Assembly (NCBI RefSeq): GCF_900112845.1
Contig: NZ_FONG01000015.1
Coordinates: 124,001 to 188,000 of the forward strand
DNA from: Actinacidiphila alni
Lineage (GTDB): Bacteria; Actinomycetota; Actinomycetes; Streptomycetales; Streptomycetaceae
Reading direction: 5' to 3'
DNA: 64,000 nucleotides
Shown: one piece after another, positions 61,501-64,000 of the stretch
How positions within the stretch are numbered: the first letter of the stretch is position 1
Layout: the number at the start of each line of letters is the position of its first letter
Position numbers and translations under genes: made by a program
The notes under the pieces: generated by a model
What the model was told of the DNA's origin: nothing
Databases searched by the model: none
The model's input: the letters and a program-made list of their open reading frames with translations, nothing else

Positions 61501-63091
61501 GCCCGCCGCCCTGGCGCTGACCGGACTGTCCGCCGACTACCTCGCCCGTGACCTCGCGCTCGAACTCGACACGCACGTCCGCCTGGACGTCGTGCTCCCC
61601 GGCGGGGCGGTACGCAGCCGCTGGGCCCAACCCTCCGGCCACGTCCACGCGTTCGACCCGTCGGACCCGAACTCGCCGGAGACCACGGGCACACTGTCTC
61701 CGGCAGCGGCGGTGAACGTCGGCCTGCTGCCGTCCGACCTGCTCGACGACATCGGCCTCTGGGGCGTGACCGACGCCGAACTCGCCGAGGCGTACCGCGC
61801 GTCCTGGGACCGCGGACGGACGCTCGAAGAGCAGGTGCGGGAGATCATCGAGGGCCGCGCGCATCGCTACGAGAGGTTCGGCAGAGCGTTCCGCCACTGG
61901 GACGCGGACCGTGTCCTCCTGGCGGCGGACCACGTGGAGCGGTCACTGCTGACGGCGGGGCCCGGCGCCCGCTCGCTGGTGACCGTCGTACGGCCGGACG
62001 GCAGCACACGGCAGGTGTTCGCGGTGAACAGGGCCGGGCGCGTGAGATGGGCCGAGGGCGACCGCTGGCTGACCGCGCGACCGGTCGCCGGGGACGACCT
62101 GGTCGCGTCGATCGACATCGGGCCCGACGACCGCCTGCTGAACCCTTCGGCCGAGCTGGCGGCCGGTGACCCGCGGGACCTGTACTTCCCGGATATCCGG
62201 CCGGACGAGGGCCTGCCGGGGCCGACGCCGCCGGGATCTCCCGTCATGTCCCCGAAGGCCGAGGCCGGGTCCGACACCGACATCCGGACGATGCTTTCCG
62301 AGGATCCCGACAGCTCTGGGGATTCCGAGGACTCCGAGGACCCGGCCGCTTCCGACAGCTTCGCCCCGGAGGCGCGGTCGCACGCGGCCCCTGAGCCGGA
62401 CGCCGCCGCGGACCAGTTGCGTGCCCCGGACGATCGGGACGCCCGACCGGACTCGTGGGCGGACGTGCTGGAGGCCGACGCGGGCCCGCAGACCGCGCCC
62501 GCGGCCGACCGGCCCGCCGACTTCCCGTTCCCGCGCACACGGCTTGAGGCGTGGCGGCGCTACGCGGCCGCGTACGAGCGGGCCGAGCGGGCGAGGGAGC
62601 AGTACAAACTGGCGCGGAGCGTCGTGCCCGGACGCGCGGGCCTCACCGCGGCGCAACGCGACGCCATGGGCAGCAGCGAAATCGAACGGCGCTCCGCGCA
62701 GGGGGAATTGAGACGCAGTGAGGCCGATCTGAAGAGCTGGGGCCACCCTGTGCCCCCGTCCTTGATGGCGCGCTGCCGCGCCTGGTCCGCGGACGCCGCC
62801 ACGCGCGCCGTCCCGCACTCCCCGCCCATGAACCCGGCCCCGTCCTCTGAACCCAGTTCCGCGCTATTCTCCGTACCTTTCGCCTGGAAGCCTGCGCCGC
62901 TCGAACCGCCGGTCGCGCCATCGGCCTCCGACCCGCCCACGGTGCCACCGCCTCCCTTGGTGACTCGGGCCGCGCCGTCGCGTGGAATCGTCCGGCACGG
63001 TGCGCGCAGGCGGCCTGAGTCTTTGGCGGATCGTGCCTTCGCGATCCTGACGGGCATCGCCGAAGAGGCCGAGGAGGAAGCGGAGCCGTAG
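46526..63091 (+). CDS. Giant OTU-domain T7SS-associated protein (5521 residues)
   Basis: ATG 46526, two bases after the partner's stop; translation is probably coupled. Residues ~1-330 are helical with hydrophobic segments (FLFEWAVTLIMAVF, RSVILRLLAMVGM, AFMVVVPFAGDGLGAL). A Pro/Ala linker leads to an OTU-type protease domain (~785-968): Cys799 in DGDCFF, His957 in EHWMI, with YDNV..DL.PYLA between them, clearly related to the protein at window start. From ~1320 to 4850 come serial β-rich modules of ~300-350 residues (TVDG..VTLRARA, YRR-ENV, RFVVHAESG, etc.) separated by disordered linkers. Near ~5142-5190 (VVRPDGSTRQVFAVNRAGRVRWAEGD) it recalls toxin-deamidase/papain-like domains with the His replaced. 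Only three cysteines are seen: 799, about 4884 and about 5417. It is probably an exported or surface protein. Confidence 0.8.
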   Translation: MSADPLLRAIVLGLTGEKMPEGDSEEIYAKVVIPHLELAAYLGDFQSLIAQVVKSVSDNVTGQWNDPYRKAMLGFGTAEGAGYVDNLKQTAKGVADYARETAYQITYTNRMIIAQVMEFLFEWAVTLIMAVFNPVQALIEQSFLRALYRLVLRSVILRLLAMVGMYESLSIGLGAAMDAFVRWSMADNGLYTDFASQYRDQMVQFGAVQGAFMVVVPFAGDGLGALFAKGLGRDGALNIQKAVDKALLGGSRDTADDVGRGAVRDTGKRTEKEGADLGPGGKAPVSRDAGHEPDGSGALTLPGFGRQEDTAFGRDLGTAVMDLARRFHGEGLDEAARRAFIADMGELFARDLGREWDVAAARQLGVEWARTLLAGLGTRDLAIRLAGGLGRLPASLGPGLRRALSHDVARAVSTDWGRKISMVFGHALVNAAHQNVSELVFTKATTGHATTSWETGVSGAGAGLAGHLLSAHASNLGAGLRVKAAALLKKPDFTVDATTAAGGANSTDLRARSRDDSRALVRDAADRDSAASGKPGASGGGRPSDDHRELSGLPDPGPVHLGDSLPAPALPTVSDLPDLSASPDVSGLPDPSALPDLPATTGPLRRQDAPAPSAVPTPTGGSRPAEEPAVPARAASPGPDTARRSPVPDIEASADGGRWERLIRQDPQTAAELTKAVNAQLRDWNYLVHDVPTSRLAEAYDGLDPAWDAVPLQRRAVLLASRIAGERYAPMLGAGLLPGEPPVSPKTAGEPSSATTHPAADPPPTAPHPERPRVHHATAAAAFATRGLSVEDVRGDGDCFFNAFIGAAGLVGPGGAPLTATQMRARLADELAADLARPVERQVLWPQYAPLIANASAHAPGAGSVGTDPRRIITAMRTPGQYDNVAGDLAPYLAAHVYRLPLRIVGVDRRVSGGRSQYALGSGHVIGEEDASTVTLARRNYRSVDGPAVAETSGLEHWMIVRVPAHMDRNDPLLWAADSTQARMRQLLDAAGVRPPAPAGDAPDDAAHTGLYRDAVREMLRELRTGDEETAGQLAMAFGMSWPDHAPYRTEDAPSDADPLPPPHAVPTVSEDGGHEHDDAASASSHATEAEPEHDEAVTAFLRAWAKSPIILDGTHPVHAALRRAHKAVLGRGSWTEVAARLYAADGRRPTAADREILATASLLLLRPDRAESEPADRRTEPVESEPADPALTPDTAVPDRETVRRAVTVDPAEPGVPDEPAEPGTPDEPSPADVPAAGNPWYSEHRMMGDAAVLRAADWTAEEAGAAARGTVAQDAAVDARLRAEIEAGVAAVLAENDVKAWRELLTHGVMRVMRGRLVWIRPVLDGIAPTATPSAPSAVREYGVSFGSTAAAREQKKITVNTADALMFNALHIGSAVASGVVPGLPIISGRSSDARQTGAKQTVISGRKQFVQARGEFDSGVRMLVHVDGRPVGSDKPIARALTVAFPAAHTGPQEPRPGVLPPVDAAEGAGPARPRRAGEVLNAIDLIPLIAQLQADLRQSNLPAAAVRDIVAQAQSTLNETTARNRGRWWLGGGDTANRISYGVALPGLHGFRGHFRVRAEPESVQLLTVTDAVRNRDDTGLTSAASGKRGGGSAATLMGRVNGAWLPVPAPTPGSHRVAAAPVGPLFSVAGTSERGWNYGLTSQAQTHTILNGAEPQARYRTVLRVVLEWTSSTHPGLRATSASVNADIGVPWRDGKGAKEFETRALGAVRSPFLADHLSRPPVRPGPVAAQPHVRALLRASGLPPVRRTERPDRLLPGYAVIKDPREPLALASRRGLGFAAEVGLPGAEQVGDHFHAALRELAGRRRLSGVKWADVDRTLAVHFGRPALEGDLTRLLAGVTHTLTVDGVPVTLRARAHLLDSRGVSSYPLTVNSRAVMGETVTSGKDLHRSVQVGAGAGVRLTVKEWFRLQLGGLRLLGGYGRGTADSFTGASKTYRRMENVAGVDEHLLDVVYELVMDAKGEAGPSRWYLEDPGNLVAQIVVPHEHVPALPVPARESEDAGRLTGSRSWPAGRDRFDFSHGTSALYPAFLALPPLAHVTARLYAGLHGLSTAWLGNEAGWPAAIAGLAQPRTLAAYFGPLTSERGWSVELPERNGWHTTLRVRLRAYRPRPLPATEGETEIEQYSQAQESHTREKMRSRSAGLEGTIGFLFGVGSDTFGGSAFDAAEAGDGTFGGDELAGDGGTAPGHGHGGATPGGRIALLARGEAVKGWHSGDGTTRGGVDISRATYGGARTYRVDPVFEVAISRSKGHRVEEEQPRYLSFADAMDLLVPERRVADILPPSSAPEVSSAPPLSAAPEASSVPPLSLTPETSSLPSSSAAPVADPAPPPAESSAPAVTRTYLDGGKLPRTLVHPELLNADRVLDAIVGRLRARGLLPAAPKGGVGAASPLLRSLEATFRGESLIARFRSLLSTGVWAWFPVTGFAGSTHFLFVRVSVAHVGAATSEHPRPGVKLTLRAEKLTTTSAQTASSRTLMAALTAIARGGTHAVAPDGTRRGGHGGLDYTAGYLDVVTEFEESATKTLAIARAGTLGGEAMHEFEHDLTFTVEMGESRQLPEIISALTRGAHAGVGKAARLLGAGDGWERFWQSHEPWHWYEDGANRPVSGSVRLLVPTHMTVPTAHRAPPTPLPALSAGPTFTRSYGENPRWEPFTGPPAPRLSQDLLGVHPWDVPAADAVNRWAHMAASRAVRAPALDGTTVLNHRGRDFSTPAGLVYDRRTSHSALRPDIAALLTMTYPVRVGDRDVRIGFELTAARPLGPEEGVRFKARRYEQEDTEERSGGEHVRGFFHGPGPEGGGPSGDDMLLVRLAGERMGLTADGAEAELAETDEHNREGVRTFRYYSFDVTVLAWAADGPPRTLKVDVPDGFVGMFPLESDGRLAAPLEAELAALGAEFPRRAPTAPAAPTAPALPAERLPAGPLAVDPERVGDPEHVAVPERVGDPEHAAVPEYVGDPERVAVPEHVGEPEHPETVLLLPVQVPPEVRPLGVPRSALPQLPDVMATLREMVSELGEQVPQPEWDRLPQTLLSNYRYLAGGQGDAVAGLLLPLGPVEILVSLGLDEPHRVIEAAGPDTGHAVLEAVEEAEEEAGSEAQEEASTWEGHAPPPEETAEPVRQTPQHPLPRQEHPERPFRATETVNSAYLTGAFVQSHAGPTSGTRASASVSFGLGATPGVFHIVRVGAAASYSANQSFRTTNRVGDAEGGHVEVSRSDHTLLSLTARWTLRVRARGRDDWTGDDGPRTVPPSPTERLLIWLPEHYLQPAPTRQIVASTQARTALLPETYFAAGLTGLPTLFDAIVGAMREQGLRLPTDSLGRGELRHKLWNLEAHLDRAVNNPGGYRFVVHAESGRPAAIVQLKARRLGADLLGGTSDTTHLENVRTGIDGTGGGHTVSRSLSVTFPSVEFDLLPTPFKPSGLDTAISLQPSVTWSSSDGIGAGRTGLWVVVPRYVGYTSAYRTVFTLTATVAVRGHDAVPAGPPVAGQAVLRLPEPEAFRHGFPVERAALLRPDDASSASSTDSRSFHTARTRLTRTSSVSSGSDGYDTAPQSEADEMTPAPDAVTASDPVALPAPDLAPDPALDLAPDPAPDAPSELLADAAPEPDADPDRDLAVIPERVPLDSPLRTARPADGTAASEQLPLHVAEGKGIGTGRVEIDDETVEGLYRPLEQLLLDRGFLVNESNGMAGRHWWSHGNNLDSRLANREVLDKFVSKRGLETHYDQMHQSGLTFTVHRRAGFAGVDFTVDAVKVTVTARRSATPARFVKHTKDYHSVNLAMGLDTAGQSHGASRKIALGLRFRALFRALRTGAVGVEVQRTVGVGNSVNFVQNRPELMEYNGVLAVHELYSDYEVTLEFQRRNRPSFNSRAVERVQLPDLTEKRATAYLLPLNTERHGTPDAAPVPTAAPSAATTATAPAAQPMPAVAPVRTPVSVLDQAVVYHLDVSDVHRQAITALGPLVGPHGGADQELSSFTSTIEMRAHLKEILGGGYTTDQFFEPGWFRDTFGGVDIRGSMGESVFAGATPDPFVLGIIKLWLAQTRGTDTGSHGVRPILDLAFGGPVGTGDGSLQGGFDLSRTWQWDRSSGEGRTGGKELIQLDFSRAYLFSTTVDFAVRSLREKHGKLARAAHRAAPGTVPGRTMLYLLAEPDALERYAAGQLPLPAAQLTDAMGRWETGELRLSGNTVAGVLTRWSRQTRPGTAVSGAAHGTAGRPENAEPLRLAVLLAGLTVDPPRPGDRRDRLPVLDETVRAAFDQEFAAHPGAELGSPADALAAVRLPPYLTSGTPAATALGHSGVHTMSFDSQATTYRLVREQIDAVAPGLLAAEPQVWTANGHHIGRLQGALDSLQALLAGGRDGAMWEDVLSPNGHTFYLVNPIDWLAADVVEVRLSAVLDPHPQVTDFHPASGLENYGHGYVDSARSTGRSAAQGITFGKLSGGTADGGGSGTIGVSGGHHRGITAAETGTTEQTVYDWNGHYRVRFGQQLTVSVRRLKTDGWPLANALVDLRRFLGLGTALADSSSSTRGELVLQVPRGLAETPRMYGPLPARDPRPLPPLPGDAFVTAVLMDDALPAARALLTRILGPKATRDEVRGSGMLPVLLSRSHLTNHLLEATAGRRYQLADNLVVPGNESARLQLWLTGDLVDLEVIGPVHGTGTGRYSKHQRGTGISVGNDGWRPSAGAGASGNGVLHTPAAATPDPGAPGAPAADPTPMPAPPTTAPHTGSGGGGLSRATGAGHTDTGTTNYRREQHVKQQGPVYLVRMRGKYRLEAQRTDKHLFWFDTLGGSHTSDAVTGDVYAELFQAEVDELRAHVAASTYPPAPVEPSAPHWAELRDRPADDIADELLRAMGRPDADVRDVHRELARWQRALGRDAGAARRFCLDTARLGRAVHRRALRWAVDTMRNDLVAAGEPRRRSDESAAAFDDRVSRLEGLRTRFREYEALAARERVGGPTAELEGGAFALARSVNDLRGWLDESRGLPPGPPVALPAALALTGLSADYLARDLALELDTHVRLDVVLPGGAVRSRWAQPSGHVHAFDPSDPNSPETTGTLSPAAAVNVGLLPSDLLDDIGLWGVTDAELAEAYRASWDRGRTLEEQVREIIEGRAHRYERFGRAFRHWDADRVLLAADHVERSLLTAGPGARSLVTVVRPDGSTRQVFAVNRAGRVRWAEGDRWLTARPVAGDDLVASIDIGPDDRLLNPSAELAAGDPRDLYFPDIRPDEGLPGPTPPGSPVMSPKAEAGSDTDIRTMLSEDPDSSGDSEDSEDPAASDSFAPEARSHAAPEPDAAADQLRAPDDRDARPDSWADVLEADAGPQTAPAADRPADFPFPRTRLEAWRRYAAAYERAERAREQYKLARSVVPGRAGLTAAQRDAMGSSEIERRSAQGELRRSEADLKSWGHPVPPSLMARCRAWSADAATRAVPHSPPMNPAPSSEPSSALFSVPFAWKPAPLEPPVAPSASDPPTVPPPPLVTRAAPSRGIVRHGARRRPESLADRAFAILTGIAEEAEEEAEP
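55319..55462 (+). repeat. Four tandem 36-base (12-residue) repeats in a linker
   Basis: Units begin at 55319, 55355, 55391 and 55427 and encode PERVGDPEHVAV, PERVGDPEHAAV, PEYVGDPERVAV and PEHVGEPEHPE. The DNA copies are nearly identical, so this linker of the giant protein has expanded recently, unlike its diverged β modules. Confidence 0.85.
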
Positions 63092-63453
63092 CGCGGTGCG
63101 CGGCCGGGGCGCGTATCGGAACCGTGGTCCGGGACGCGTCGGTGGCGCGCGTCCGGTCCGGCGGCGGACGCGCCATGAGGACGCCGGGGCACGCGCGACA
63201 CGCCCGGGATCGCGCGGCGATTGATCCCGCGCGGCCCCGGCTCCGTATCCATCCGTGAGGGGAGAACTGTCGCCCGTGCGCACCGTGCCCGGAGGAGGAG
63301 AGGAACCGTGACCGTCCCCGCCGACGGACGGGCGCCGCGCGGCCCCGCGTCGTCCTCGGCCGCCCCGCGGTCGTCGGGACGCGCGGCTCTTGCCTCTTGG
63401 ACAGCACCGGCCGCGAGGCCGCGGGGGAGAACCACCACGGAGGAGGACCGGGC
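63092..63453. other. Intergenic region after the giant gene, 362 bases
   Basis: It starts with the giant gene's stop and contains a hairpin GCGCGTCCG (63147-63155) / CGGACGCGC (63165-63173) with a nine-base loop. An 83-residue plus-strand frame (63221-63472) lacks a ribosome site and overlaps the next start, so I do not call it. The next gene's ribosome site GGAGGAGG is at its end. Confidence 0.45.
63147..63173 (+). terminator. Candidate terminator after the 5521-residue gene
   Basis: Perfect nine-base stem with a nine-base loop, 56 bases past the stop codon. There is no U-tract. It is the best hairpin in the gap and would end the esx-giant operon. Confidence 0.45.
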
Positions 63454-64000
63454 GTGGCACGCCAGCATTTGACGGTGGGGCAGGACGGCGGCGGAGGACA
63501 CCGGACCATCGGTGACGCCCTGGAACAGGCCCGCTCGGGCGCGGTGATCAGCGTCCTTCCCGGTCGGTACGCCGAACAGCTGGTCGTCAGGACGCGGGTC
63601 ACGATCGTCGCCGACGGTCCGCGCGGGAGCGTGGAGATCGCGCCTTTCCAGGGCAGCGCCGTCACCCTGGTCGCGGACGGCCTGATGCTGAACGGCCTGA
63701 CGCTCAGCGGCGGCGAGGACGACGCACCCGTCGTGGACGCCGCGCGCGGCCAGGTCGCGCTGGACGGCTGTGAAGTGATCGGCACGGGGTGGACCGCACT
63801 GCTCAGCCGGGACACCGGATCGCTGGCGATGCGCGGCTGCCGGATCACCAATCCGGAGGGCGCCGGGATCGTCATGGTCGGCTCGGTCGCCAGTGCCGTC
63901 GAGGACTGTGTGATCGAGCACCTCGGCAGCTCCGCCGTCGTGCTCGGCGAAGGGGGCCGCGCGGTGCTGCGGTCCTGCACGCTGCGCGACGCCCGCGGCA
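63454..64000 (+). CDS. Right-handed β-helix protein, 5' part (runs off window)
   Basis: A GTG with GGAGGAGG 9 bases upstream opens a frame without stop to the window end (182 residues seen). It starts MARQHLTVGQDGGGGHRTIGDALEQARSG split over strands. It continues with repeated turn patterns VISVLPGRYAEQLVV, VTLVADGLMLNGLTL, VALDGCEVIGTG, LAMRGCRITNPEGAGIVM, AVEDCVIEHLGSSAVVL and AVLRSCTLRDA, the ladder of a right-handed parallel β-helix. In Streptomyces ESX loci such helices are often fused to an EccA-like AAA domain; that part lies outside the window. The neighbouring T7SS genes support this, but it is inference. Confidence 0.7.
   Translation, partial: MARQHLTVGQDGGGGHRTIGDALEQARSGAVISVLPGRYAEQLVVRTRVTIVADGPRGSVEIAPFQGSAVTLVADGLMLNGLTLSGGEDDAPVVDAARGQVALDGCEVIGTGWTALLSRDTGSLAMRGCRITNPEGAGIVMVGSVASAVEDCVIEHLGSSAVVLGEGGRAVLRSCTLRDARG

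Noticed and set aside
63221..63472. 83-residue frame before the β-helix gene
   Set aside because: No ribosome site, no family resemblance, and it overlaps the well-supported GTG at 63454.

Overview
The window is about 64 kb of very GC-rich actinobacterial DNA, most probably from Streptomyces or a close relative. The signs are strong G/C bias at third codon positions, frequent GTG/TTG starts, rare TTA (bldA-type) codons, an AfsR/SARP-type regulator, many secreted and lipid-anchored proteins, and a Streptomyces-style type VII secretion system (T7SS/ESX). All assignments come from reading the sequence and recalling protein families; no search was run.

Layout. (1) 1-9.4 kb: the 3' part of a very large protein with an OTU-type cysteine protease domain and three related ~80-residue modules; a tiny secreted Cys-loop peptide; a degenerate response-regulator-like gene; and a pair made of a small EspC/WXG100-like protein and an 813-residue WXG-domain membrane/linker protein that looks like a T7SS substrate. 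(2) 9.6-28.2 kb: an accessory stretch of secreted and metabolic genes. It holds a large S8 subtilase, a short ORF resembling a decayed GH13 glucosidase, an FAD hydroxylase with an anti-sigma-factor-like gene, a short-chain dehydrogenase fold lacking the usual Tyr/Lys, two lipoproteins of the PF03640 repeat type, a CHRD/crystallin-like secreted protein, a quinone-reductase-like enzyme, a SARP regulator, an orphan solute-binding lipoprotein and a ricin-B lectin protein. Several strong terminator hairpins separate these units. (3) 28.3-63.1 kb: the T7SS locus. A 1148-residue protein with an ADP-ribosyltransferase-like C-terminus and eccC lie on the minus strand. mycP, eccD, eccB, two Esx proteins, a further small helical protein, a 993-residue PDG-repeat protein, a YbaB-like protein, another small Esx-like protein and a 5521-residue giant with an OTU domain lie on the plus strand. 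(4) The window ends inside a right-handed beta-helix protein gene.

How it works together (inference): EccB, EccC, EccD and MycP form the export machine. The small Esx/EspC-like proteins precede large WXG- or TM-containing proteins (6625/6955 and 46191/46526) and look like targeting partners for them. The two OTU-bearing proteins are clearly related to each other and almost free of cysteine, which fits exported effectors or scaffold proteins. No EccE and no recognisable immunity gene is visible. The most interesting material is this OTU-containing giant-protein system with its small partners, the ART-like domain in the 1148-residue protein, and the PDG-repeat protein between the Esx genes and the giant.
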